Positions 1-8,752 of a stretch of 64,000 nt of DNA are shown one piece after another. This DNA comes from Paludibacteraceae bacterium (lineage in GTDB: Bacteria > Bacteroidota > Bacteroidia > Bacteroidales > Paludibacteraceae). Made by a program: the position numbers and the translations under genes. Below the pieces are notes generated by a model. It was not told where the DNA came from and made no database searches. It saw only the letters and a program-made list of their open reading frames with translations. Location: positions 62,001 through 126,000 of the forward strand of contig JAEERP010000004.1 in NCBI GenBank assembly GCA_016285885.1, written 5' to 3'. Each line of letters starts with the position of its first letter. Within the stretch, counting starts at the first letter, position 1.

Positions 1-1665
1 AGTTCTCACCTTCCATTCTTTTGTAGTCGCGTGCGGTGCGGACGGTCTGTCCCGCACCGTTGGTGTAGGTGTATTGCTCGTTGCCTTTAGGGTCTATCGC
101 TGTGGTCTTCATGAGCCCATCCTCGATGGAATAGTTCATTTTCGACACGGCATCGCCTTGCGATTCCTCATCGTTGCTCTCGTCGCCCGGCAATGTCTGC
201 GTCAGCGGACGGTCGATGGCGTCGAAAGTGGAGTCCACGAGTAGTTTCCCGCTAAATTCAACTATCTCAGTCGCTTTTGCGAGATTGCAGGTGGTAGGGT
301 GATAAATTTTAATGGTTCTACCGAGGGCATCGTATTGGGTGCGTCCTGAGACGATCATCTTCTCGCCCTCACCCTGGATCTCCGCATCCTTCTTCACCTG
401 GTACGGGCGTCCGAGACCATCCACGTGAGTGACGGTCTGCAACGGATTGTCCGGATGCTGCGGGTCGTAATGGTTGGTCACGGCATAGGAACTCTTATAA
501 TCCGACCCCAGGATGTATTTGTATGCGATGGTGTAAGGCACGCCGTCGCTTTGCTCGTTCGGTGCGACAATGGTGTCGGTACGACCGAGGTTGTCGATGT
601 GGTAGTGTACGGTGTACCCGTTCATGCCACGCACGGTGCGAGGAATACCGTAGCGGTAGTCGTAGTCCTCCATCTCGCTGTGGTATCCGAAGGCGTCGGT
701 GACGCGCTCCGGGTACATGTGGTACTTCCGGTCGTACTCGTACTCGAAGAAGGAGCTGTCCTTCGCACTAGATGCCCCTTCGGTCGGGAAGGTGCGGCGG
801 ATCATGTTACCGAACTCGTCGTATTTGAAGTTAGACACGGCCGGATTCTCTCCCACATATTGCGTCATTTGGGTCATGGCCGTAGGAGTACGATTGTCAT
901 TGTATTGGGCGGTCACCTTACGGTAGAGTGTCCCGTCGGTTCCCTTGACCTCGACACTGGTGGCCAAGCCTTTTTCCATATTTTTCTCTCCTTCGTATAG
1001 GATGACGTCGTCATAACCCCAATTGCCGTTTTTGTCTTGTGTCAAATCCCTGAAACTGTAGGCCGAGAGGTTACCATAACTCTTCGTATAGTCGTAGGTC
1101 TCGTGGGTCAACTCTAGTCCATCTTGGTTGTTCGCCTCATAAGCGGTGGTCTTCTTCTCTTTAGGGGCGGAGAAGAGGGAGATTCCATCCGTGATTTGTT
1201 TCAGGTCGTTCAGTTGGGAACCGCCGGTGATGCTATAGTGGGCGTAGGCGGTGTTATCCTCCTTGAACTTGATTTCCTTCGTTTCCCCCGTGTTTTCATC
1301 CTTGGCATAGCCGACCACGAGGTTGCGGATCGGTGCGCCCGCGGTGAGGTAATGCTGCACGTCATACTCGGCAATGACGGAGCGGACAGGGTTACCATTC
1401 TCGTCCAAGTTGGTGGTCGTCACCTTACCGAAGCCGAGGAACTCACGTTCACGACGGTCACGCTTACCATTCTCGTAGGAGAAGAGGCTCTTCATATCCG
1501 GGTTCATACCCGTCGCGTCGCTGACAGTCAGGGATGACATGGCCCACTTACCGCCCGGATGGTCGGTCGTCGGCGTCGTATGCGCATATTCGATGGTAAA
1601 CTTACCACCAAACGGATTGGTTACGGAACTCAACTTGTTGGTGGCACCAATGCGGGAGTAAGAGA
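1..1665. repeat. Direct repeat, partner at about 10885-12538
   Basis: This stretch of the left SpvB-RHS gene aligns almost base for base with about 10885-12538 in the neighbouring paralogue. Long identical runs are visible, for example around 880-1000 against 11755-11875. Similarity stops abruptly near 1665/12538, inside the last FG-GAP motif region. The pattern suggests recent duplication or gene conversion. Confidence 0.85.
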
Positions 1666-4600
1666 TATGCAAGTCCTCGTCACCACCCAAAGGAGCCGTC
1701 ACGTAATCCATAAATCCATCTCCATCCATGTCTCGATAGGAAAGGAGCTCACCATTCATGCCAATGCTTCCAGAGCCACCGCCAGAACCAGAAATCTTCA
1801 CGAGGAAGACAGGTACAGAGACAGTCAACGTACCGTTAATGGACATGGAAGCGGAGAAAGAGGAACTCAACCAGCCCTCCGCCTTCTTCGTATCCCAAGG
1901 GATGGAACTATTATCTTCGAAGCCACACCCCATGTTCATCTTCACAACACCAGACCTTCCATCGACATAATCCGGCAATCCGTCACCATTCACGTCACGG
2001 ATATCCTCGTTGACCCTGTTAAACGTGGCCGCAGTACCCGCACCCGCGGAAAAACTCGTCGCACCAAGATCAATACCAAAACCAAAATTCAAGTCATTAT
2101 TATGGGACTTCCTAATACTTGCCTTACCCCAAACAATTTCATCCAAGGTAAAGGAATATCCCAAATTCAGGCGGACTTTTATCACGCCATCCTCCGTCTT
2201 CACCTTATCCGGCAAACCGTCTCCGTTTATATCCATCAATGTCACTTCGGTTTCATCCTCAGCGTATACGCTCGCACCGATAGAAAGATTCACCTGCGCT
2301 TTTTCAGAGGCGGTCTGCGCCAAATTGGCATCCTTAACCCCTGGCTGCCCATTTTTAGGGTTCGTCGGACGGCTCGGAGTCGGATTCATACCCGCACCAA
2401 GTGAAACCGAATGACTTTTCGAATAATCTAAAGAGGTTTTCCCTTGATAAACCCCACCACCAGCATAACCTCCCAATGGGTTGGTATATTGGATCGCACC
2501 ATCCAGCACAATATCAGGATAACCATCTCCGTTGACATCCGTATATGAAAATTGAGAGCCACCCCAACCGTTTGAATTTTGACCGGTAAAATGGGATATA
2601 CCTGCCAACTCGGTGAGACTGCTCGTCTTTGAGACCAAGTTGAACGCATACGCATTCGTACCCTTGACTTCTGAGTTCAACTCCATATTTCCCAATTCAT
2701 TACGCATCTCCTCCAATGGATCGGTCAGGACAACATCCTGCTCTCCTAAACGGGAACTACGCATTACATCATTAGTCAAGTATGTATTGTCAGGATCCTG
2801 GCCCAACCAGGCTTTTTTCTGCGCATCAGGTCTCAGGAACACGACAGGCATATTATCGAACGTCAATTCGTCCGCCTTCACATTCCCATCGTCATCTTTA
2901 GGCATGTCATCCACCAACTTGCTGACATCCATTTTATTCTCATCCAACAAATTCTCGCCCTTGTCCATAGTGACCGTATACCCGAACTGGCCCCATCCCA
3001 TATACATAGGACCAAAACCATCGCTTGTTCTGGAATAGGCACCCACATTGACAGTCTCCTCTTTCGAAACCTGATGTGTGGTTTGCCCATCAACAACAAC
3101 AATCTTATCCACTTTTGTCTCTGCGCTGAATAGCAGTTGGAACTTCAGGTCAACATTATCAAGTTCGGAATACAACTCAATCCAAACCTTATCGTTAGGC
3201 GTATATTCGTCCGCAGTGAAAGGAGTGATACGCTCCGGCTCAAATGCTTTTTTGCTGAAGTTATATGTCACATGATATTGCTTGTTATACTTGCCATTCT
3301 CATCCTTAATCGACATCAGGAACGGAACTCCCAATAAATTGGTCAATTTCTTAGCCTCCTCAATAAAATCATCCATAGTGTGGATATCCCCAGCCGAGGC
3401 GATTTCCATTTGCGGGGTCACCACAAAATTCTCCACTTCATCCTCATTCAGTTCCGGAAGGGTGAATGGTTTGTTCGAATAACTGAGCACTTTAGAATAA
3501 ACGCTATAATCCACCACACAATAATCATCTTTGGCGTACGATTCTTGCACACCATCCTCCAATTCATAATGGAGTACAGGAGTCCACTCTATCTCATTAA
3601 AAGCAACATTTGTGTTTGTCTTGACATAGAATGACACATTATCCAAGAGCACATCTTCCCCCTTGTCATTCTTTCTTGTGTAGTTCAATATGTTCTTTCC
3701 TCCCAAATCGATTGGAATGTCGACCACCTCGTCCTTTCCAAAAGTCTTTTCAAAGATGATTTCCTGCATGTAATCCGGGTTATCGACAGATTCATATTGA
3801 GCACATTCCACCCTTTCTGGCAAATGATCATCATCAAGAACACAATCAGGAGAAGCCGTCTTGAATTCAGGGCAATACTTCACCATTTCAGTTTTCGTAC
3901 AAACAGAAATTTTCTTCGGAGAATTGAGCACAACGCGCACAGTGACATCATCCGAAGTGACAGGCTTTTTGAAGGCACCATTCAGATAAACCCCCTTATA
4001 TATTTTTTCCCCATCCGATCCTTCGTTCAATCCATACGACACCTGTCCACTCACAAGGAATGCCTTCTCCGACTCGTACACATTAATATCATGTCCATTC
4101 GCATCATTGACGGAAACACCATCAACATACGTGACAGTAGGATGCCATTCCACCTCATCATGCCAACCGTTGGACAAATTATCCTGTCCGGACTGAACAC
4201 GGAAGAATATCATCTGATCTTTTTTTACTATCGTAGAGACGTTTCTCTCATCCACTTTAAACTCAGTCTTACCGTTCACAGCCGAAAGATCTTCCGCAGC
4301 AAGGACTTTACCTCCTGTTTGAATGGAGACATGGACTCCATCCTGAGGCTCGTCCTCCACATCACTCACGATATACAAAGCGTTTCCCGTAATCTTTACA
4401 TTACCACTTCTCGGAGCCTTCCAGACACGAACAATATCCTGCATTGGAGAACTCTCTATCATCTCCTTCTGTTCCTGCATACGTTCCTGCTCCGACTCCT
4501 CATCATCCCCAATAGAGATGATTTTCCCTGATTGTATAATCGGGTTCTCCGTATTCCAACTACCTACGCTGAAGGTCGGCACTCCATTATCCAATTTGTT

Positions 4601-6733
4601 GAAAAGAACCTTCCCTTTGCACACAACATCGATTAGACCATCCCCATTCACATCTTCAAAATAGACCTTCGTCTCCGAGCTGCTCGAAGTGTAATCTATA
4701 CCCCCGACGACGAGCAAATCACCCCATCCGACATGACCTTTTCCTCCGAACGTGTTCGATCTGGAGACTGTGCTCGCAAATTCTTTCAATCCTTTCACCG
4801 GAACCGCCTCATTAGCAAATGCAGGAGACCCTGTCTCATTTATCGGCAATTGCTTTCTATAAAAAACTTCCGAACCTTTGCAGAAGACCTTGTCCGGTAA
4901 TCCATCGCCATCCAAATCAATCATGGTAACGACGCCATCCGAATTCGATTTGCTATGGGCATAACTGATACCACCCGTGTTACTCTTGGTCGGACTCGCA
5001 TCTGTAGGGCCAACACCCGCATACGTGTTAAATGAAGTTGATGTAGAACGAGTTCCTCCTAAGGCAGTGGCCATATAACCACCTGTGATAGCAGAGAGGA
5101 AACCGTGTATGTCATTTCCTGTTTTACATGTAACAGATTCAGACGAGATGAGGTTCCCATCATAGTTGTTGTGGTAATTCATCTTGTGAGAATTGAACAG
5201 ATTGCCCTTTGAGTCATACTGATTGATGGTGGACAACAACTCTGTTGCAAAAGCGCCATCGACATACTCAAATCCATACTTGCGTAACAACGAACCTTCA
5301 AAATAGATCTCGACGGAAGTCAACAATTTGTTGGAAGAGGAAAGGAATCCGTAATTACCATTGACTCGGGAGATCTTCTTTTTCTTGTCGGAAATCAAAC
5401 GAACCTCCGTGTGAGGCTTCTCCCCTTTATTTCCTGCGGAAACACGGCTTAAATACAACTCAGTAACCTCATCATTTTTTGTTAACTGTGAAGTTTCCTC
5501 TTCATACTCATATTCCACATAGTCTCCATGAATTTCCTCGACACGGGTCAGCCTCCATTCCGAAATGACATCCCCCAAGTCAACCCCTTCATCCTTTTTT
5601 ATCTGCAAATCTTTCTCCTTATCATCGGACCTCGTCAATTGGTTCTTCAACACACCCACGATAGTGGTGTCCCTCGTCACATCTCCGTACTTATCCTTTG
5701 TCTCTGTGACCTTGTAGGCTCCGTAGGTGTACTTCGTTCCTCGACGGTCGGTCACCACCCAGATGTAGTTCGATGGCTTGTCTCCGATACGGACAATCTT
5801 CGAGAAAGCGCTCTCCTTGCGCGGATAGAACTTCACTGTGTCACGCAATCTTCCCTTCCATGAATTACGGTGTGCCTGACCGATGCCATCCTCCAGTAAC
5901 ATCTGCCCGTCGAGCAGGTAGGTCTCCGTCTCATTTTTCAGGTTATATCTCGGCACACCCCAACGGGTATCGACCGTGATGGAGGAGGTGGACAAGTTCC
6001 ATCCTTCGCCCAGCCATCCGCTGCCAGCGTCGCTGCTGTATTGGATTGAGAGGTTCGGTGCCATGCCGTTGCGTGCCGGTGGCATCTCTAAACTGTAGGA
6101 GAGGGAAGCGGTACCATTGTTGTTGGCTTGAGGAGCTTCGATCATCTGTACCTTTGTCGTAGGGTCGGCGGCCTGCAGGTCGCTCATCATGGTCGGTGTG
6201 AAACCCTGCGTCTCAGGGGACTCCGGTGCTTGGATCACGCCGTTGATCATGTCGGTGAAGTGTGTGGTGTGGGAGATGATCGTATGGTTTGTTTTGTCCA
6301 CACTGTCGCGTTGTAGCGCTATCCAATGTCCCTGTTGCTCGTCATAGTAGTAGGTGCGGATATCGTCCTCCGTGTAGCCGCTCGGAATCTTCGTGCGGTC
6401 GTAGCCCAGCACCACTTTGGCGCCCTTCCCGCTGAAGTGTTCTCCGTGAGGCAGGAATCGGTAGCCTGAGAAACTGTCCGTCACATTGGTCATGCCGCGG
6501 TCCAGTTTCGGGAGTTGGGATTCCCCGATGGAGGAGATGAAGATCTCCATGTTTTCCTTCATCACGCCTTCTCCCACCTCTAGGGTCGCCGTAGGCGCTT
6601 CCAGTTTGCCGGACTTGGACTTTTCCAGCAACTGAGATTGGTGGAAAACATTGCTTTCAGAACCATTAGCCATCGTGTATGGCAGACATATCAACCCGAT
6701 TACGGTAAACCAAACTTTAAATAAACGCATCAT
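1..6733 (-). CDS. SpvB-RHS toxin-shell protein, second copy (C-terminus outside window)
   Basis: The reading frame is open from ATG at 6733 to the left edge, about 2244 codons; I checked the frame at the start, near 4750 and at position 1. The first residues form a signal peptide (MMRLFKVWFTVIGLICLPYT). A conserved N-terminal segment follows, then an SpvB-type domain, six FG-GAP/VCBS-like D-x-N/D-G-D-G motifs (near 4910, 4635, 2525, 2225, 1985 and 1725) and the first RHS/YD repeats. It is a paralogue of the 3192-residue protein at 7982-17560. The flanks are nearly identical in DNA, while about 1665-5660 is diverged. By family analogy (SpvB/TcB plus RHS/TcC) it should build a closed shell around a C-terminal toxin, but that end is not in the window. 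The start could equally be the second ATG of the ATGATG pair. No frameshift was seen where I looked. Confidence 0.85.
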   Translation of the reverse strand, partial: MMRLFKVWFTVIGLICLPYTMANGSESNVFHQSQLLEKSKSGKLEAPTATLEVGEGVMKENMEIFISSIGESQLPKLDRGMTNVTDSFSGYRFLPHGEHFSGKGAKVVLGYDRTKIPSGYTEDDIRTYYYDEQQGHWIALQRDSVDKTNHTIISHTTHFTDMINGVIQAPESPETQGFTPTMMSDLQAADPTTKVQMIEAPQANNNGTASLSYSLEMPPARNGMAPNLSIQYSSDAGSGWLGEGWNLSTSSITVDTRWGVPRYNLKNETETYLLDGQMLLEDGIGQAHRNSWKGRLRDTVKFYPRKESAFSKIVRIGDKPSNYIWVVTDRRGTKYTYGAYKVTETKDKYGDVTRDTTIVGVLKNQLTRSDDKEKDLQIKKDEGVDLGDVISEWRLTRVEEIHGDYVEYEYEEETSQLTKNDEVTELYLSRVSAGNKGEKPHTEVRLISDKKKKISRVNGNYGFLSSSNKLLTSVEIYFEGSLLRKYGFEYVDGAFATELLSTINQYDSKGNLFNSHKMNYHNNYDGNLISSESVTCKTGNDIHGFLSAITGGYMATALGGTRSTSTSFNTYAGVGPTDASPTKSNTGGISYAHSKSNSDGVVTMIDLDGDGLPDKVFCKGSEVFYRKQLPINETGSPAFANEAVPVKGLKEFASTVSRSNTFGGKGHVGWGDLLVVGGIDYTSSSSETKVYFEDVNGDGLIDVVCKGKVLFNKLDNGVPTFSVGSWNTENPIIQSGKIISIGDDEESEQERMQEQKEMIESSPMQDIVRVWKAPRSGNVKITGNALYIVSDVEDEPQDGVHVSIQTGGKVLAAEDLSAVNGKTEFKVDERNVSTIVKKDQMIFFRVQSGQDNLSNGWHDEVEWHPTVTYVDGVSVNDANGHDINVYESEKAFLVSGQVSYGLNEGSDGEKIYKGVYLNGAFKKPVTSDDVTVRVVLNSPKKISVCTKTEMVKYCPEFKTASPDCVLDDDHLPERVECAQYESVDNPDYMQEIIFEKTFGKDEVVDIPIDLGGKNILNYTRKNDKGEDVLLDNVSFYVKTNTNVAFNEIEWTPVLHYELEDGVQESYAKDDYCVVDYSVYSKVLSYSNKPFTLPELNEDEVENFVVTPQMEIASAGDIHTMDDFIEEAKKLTNLLGVPFLMSIKDENGKYNKQYHVTYNFSKKAFEPERITPFTADEYTPNDKVWIELYSELDNVDLKFQLLFSAETKVDKIVVVDGQTTHQVSKEETVNVGAYSRTSDGFGPMYMGWGQFGYTVTMDKGENLLDENKMDVSKLVDDMPKDDDGNVKADELTFDNMPVVFLRPDAQKKAWLGQDPDNTYLTNDVMRSSRLGEQDVVLTDPLEEMRNELGNMELNSEVKGTNAYAFNLVSKTSSLTELAGISHFTGQNSNGWGGSQFSYTDVNGDGYPDIVLDGAIQYTNPLGGYAGGGVYQGKTSLDYSKSHSVSLGAGMNPTPSRPTNPKNGQPGVKDANLAQTASEKAQVNLSIGASVYAEDETEVTLMDINGDGLPDKVKTEDGVIKVRLNLGYSFTLDEIVWGKASIRKSHNNDLNFGFGIDLGATSFSAGAGTAATFNRVNEDIRDVNGDGLPDYVDGRSGVVKMNMGCGFEDNSSIPWDTKKAEGWLSSSFSASMSINGTLTVSVPVFLVKISGSGGGSGSIGMNGELLSYRDMDGDGFMDYVTAPLGGDEDLHISYSRIGATNKLSSVTNPFGGKFTIEYAHTTPTTDHPGGKWAMSSLTVSDATGMNPDMKSLFSYENGKRDRREREFLGFGKVTTTNLDENGNPVRSVIAEYDVQHYLTAGAPIRNLVVGYAKDENTGETKEIKFKEDNTAYAHYSITGGSQLNDLKQITDGISLFSAPKEKKTTAYEANNQDGLELTHETYDYTKSYGNLSAYSFRDLTQDKNGNWGYDDVILYEGEKNMEKGLATSVEVKGTDGTLYRKVTAQYNDNRTPTAMTQMTQYVGENPAVSNFKYDEFGNMIRRTFPTEGASSAKDSSFFEYEYDRKYHMYPERVTDAFGYHSEMEDYDYRYGIPRTVRGMNGYTVHYHIDNLGRTDTIVAPNEQSDGVPYTIAYKYILGSDYKSSYAVTNHYDPQHPDNPLQTVTHVDGLGRPYQVKKDAEIQGEGEKMIVSGRTQYDALGRTIKIYHPTTCNLAKATEIVEFSGKLLVDSTFDAIDRPLTQTLPGDESNDEESQGDAVSKMNYSIEDGLMKTTAIDPKGNEQYTYTNGAGQTVRTARDYKRMEGEN
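5662..6640. repeat. Direct repeat, partner at about 16491-17465
   Basis: The 5' part of the left SpvB-RHS gene (conserved N-terminal segment and SpvB start) is nearly identical to about 16491-17465. The signal-peptide codons beyond 6640/17465 and the central 4 kb on the other side are not conserved. Together with the 1-1665 repeat this leaves a diverged gene core between two homogenised flanks. Confidence 0.85.
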
Positions 6734-7061
6734 ATTTTTTTATTCGATTCTTTTTCTTCATCCAACCTCTTTTGCCAAAGGGAACAATTTTATTGACATT
6801 GAATGATTAATACTTTTCTTTTGTTTTTTATATTTTGCAAAGTTGCAAAAAAAAATATATTAATCACAAAAAAAATGAAATTTGTGTTCGAAATATATAT
6901 TGATTATATATGTCAATTGCTTTTGGGGACTCAAACATCCCATCAATACTCAATTTAACATTTCCATATGTATGTGTTGCGGATGTTTTTCTATTGTGGA
7001 CCAATAGGGTAGGGGTGCCCTTTGTCGCCTTTATTCCACATTGCCGAATTAGAGTTTTCAA
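6734..7061. other. Intergenic, AT-rich, no gene recognised
   Basis: This 328-bp stretch lies upstream of the left SpvB-RHS gene. It contains long A/T runs around 6830-6900. A 65-codon minus-strand frame (6864-7061) is present, but I recognise nothing in it. The promoter of the left SpvB-RHS gene should lie here. I found no clean TAnnTTTG box on the minus strand. Confidence 0.5.
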
Positions 7062-7379
7062 TCAATGTGTAAGACTCTTCCATACGAAGTGTATTAATTC
7101 GATTAACAAGGACGGAATGTTGGGCGGGTAAGGGATCAATACCTGGTCTGCATATCCTTTGCGCATAGGCAACTCCTTTATTAACGTGTGGCGGGTATTA
7201 GCGTAGAAATAGGTCAGGCAGATGGCGCTCTGGAAGCAATGTTCGTCGTTGTAGGTCAATGGGTTGGTCACCTCGGCGTGGGCGGCGTCCGGCGCATGGA
7301 CCACCGCCTCCTCGTTGCCGTTGATGGTGTCAACGAAGAACTTTGTTTTTCTGTTCGGAAGGAATGATTGTGGGGAATT
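7062..7379 (-). pseudogene. Fragment of AAA-ATPase-like / PD-(D/E)XK-type protein
   Basis: The minus frame from 7379 to 7062 reads through about 105 codons without a convincing start. It includes residues such as PLTYNDEHCFQSAICLTYFY and LIKELPMRKGYADQVLIPYP, then PNIPSLLIEL. This resembles the C-terminal nuclease-like half of the Bacteroidota AAA-ATPase-like family (about 500-580 residues, PD-(D/E)XK fold; conserved G-K-G-x-A-D and I-E-L patches). Both ends are missing: a stop lies just upstream at 7380-7382, and similarity ends after IEL, before the family's usual lysine. I read it as a decayed remnant left between the two toxin cassettes. The family assignment is from memory of its motifs. 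Confidence 0.65.
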
Positions 7380-7446
7380 TCAGTCTGATAATATTGTGGT
7401 TCTCTCCATTATGCTCAAGCATGGATGCCCAACGAACGTGTAAATA

Positions 7447-7971
7447 TCACGTATGAATATCGGGTATATCAACGTACCATTTCCATTTATAAACTGATGA
7501 TATTGGATCTGATTTGATGATTTTTTTTAAGTCATTTTTAAATTCCTCACAATGTCTTAGAAAGGAAACCTTGTTAACAAACCAAGTAAAAAGAAAGAAA
7601 ACTGCAAGGATAGTAAAAATTCCTTGTGTTTTATAGAGGATGTCTCCTTTTCCTAATGAAAAAGCAAAAATAATAAATAATATTGACAGAGAAGTTGCAT
7701 ATCTGATAATATATGCCATTTCCGAATATTGGCAAGTAACATTTAAAAATTCGTTACTACAAGAGATTCGAATGTCAAGCATTAAACTATCTTGCGTGTC
7801 GCACTTTTTTACCAAAATGGATTCTTTTTTTTTATCCCAAGTACATAAATATTTTTGCTTCTGAGAAAAAAAAACCAGACATTGCATGTTCCCCATTTTC
7901 GCATACAAATATTCCATGTCAACCATTTTATATTTAAATTCACAATAGTTTTTCATGTCAAAATCTACCAT
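7447..7971 (-). CDS. Two-helix membrane protein, candidate immunity protein
   Basis: This 174-residue protein starts 10 bp after the stop of the 3192-residue SpvB-RHS gene, on the same strand, so the two are almost certainly co-transcribed. Two hydrophobic helices are visible at about residues 88-106 (YATSLSILFIIFAFSLG) and 113-133 (GIFTILAVFFLFTWFV), flanked by polar, Lys-rich segments with several cysteines. The DNA is markedly AT-rich compared with the RHS core. I recognise no family. A small, AT-rich gene directly behind an RHS toxin end usually encodes the cognate immunity protein. A two-helix membrane immunity protein would suit a toxin acting at or from the cell envelope. The function is inferred from position only. 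Confidence 0.7.
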   Translation of the reverse strand: MVDFDMKNYCEFKYKMVDMEYLYAKMGNMQCLVFFSQKQKYLCTWDKKKESILVKKCDTQDSLMLDIRISCSNEFLNVTCQYSEMAYIIRYATSLSILFIIFAFSLGKGDILYKTQGIFTILAVFFLFTWFVNKVSFLRHCEEFKNDLKKIIKSDPISSVYKWKWYVDIPDIHT

Positions 7972-7981
7972 TTACAATTTT

Positions 7982-8752
7982 TCATTTCCCCGATGGTAAT
8001 AAATCTGGAAAAGTATATATAACCCCACAACTTCCAGAAACACCTTTTCCACCGATTCCAAATTCTATAGACTGATAGGTCCCATCAAATGAGCGATTAT
8101 AGCCTCCAGTAAAGTAATAGATTCCTCCAGAAACATAAGTAGAAAGACCAGAGAGCGAATTTATGCCGTTCCCTTTAGCTCCAGTATAATTCCCCAATTC
8201 TATTGTGGCAGTCAAACCCGTATCATATCCAAATCCATTTCCGAAAAAAGGATTAAGGTGCCATCCTTCTCCTTTAAAATAGCCAATAGATAATCCCGCT
8301 GTAAATCCGCCATATTCAATATCCGTATACGCAACATTTACTGCCACATTATCAATTTTACTTACAGTTGCACATAATGCATCTGATTGTTCTTTCATTT
8401 GATTCACCTGAGCCATTTCTCTATTATAATTCCACATGCCTAATCTTTCAATCAATCCTGGCTTTGGTTTTTCTCCAACAGAATTACTCGTGGAAGTTGG
8501 TTTTGAAGTGGTTTTCTTCGACGCTGATGTCGCCTTGTTCGTTTTAGAATTAGAAGATGCGGTCCTATTTGATTTAACCACGTCTCCGACTTGAACAGCA
8601 ACATTAGAATCATCATTAGAGAATTGAAATCCTTGAGACTTCATCAAGTCTTTAGCCTCAGCAAAAGACATTCCTGTTTGTTTATGTAATGTCCATGCAC
8701 AATCTCCTTTTTCAGCAACCCAATTCCCATCTGAATTCTCAGTCCACATTCC
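7982..8752 (-). other. Variable C-terminal region of the RHS protein (candidate toxin tip)
   Basis: This is the part of the gene after the DPNGM motif that closes the RHS core, about 255 codons. It is visibly richer in A/T than the core to its right. The encoded tail contains a LysM-like segment (EKGDCAWTLHKQTGMSFAEA), a low-complexity Ser/Thr/Lys linker and a C-terminal domain of alternating Gly and aromatic residues suggesting beta-structure. I see no HNH, deaminase or ADP-ribosyltransferase motif. A composition break exactly after the core, with a small gene behind it, is the usual layout of an exchanged RHS tip. Confidence 0.6.

Noticed and set aside
1-6733. Possible pseudogene because no stop-bounded frame covers it
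   Set aside because: The minus frame is simply unfinished at the window edge. Checks at the start, middle and left end stay in the same frame.
6864-7061. 65-codon minus-strand frame upstream of the left SpvB-RHS gene
   Set aside because: No family similarity that I can see, and it lies in a region of decayed sequence.
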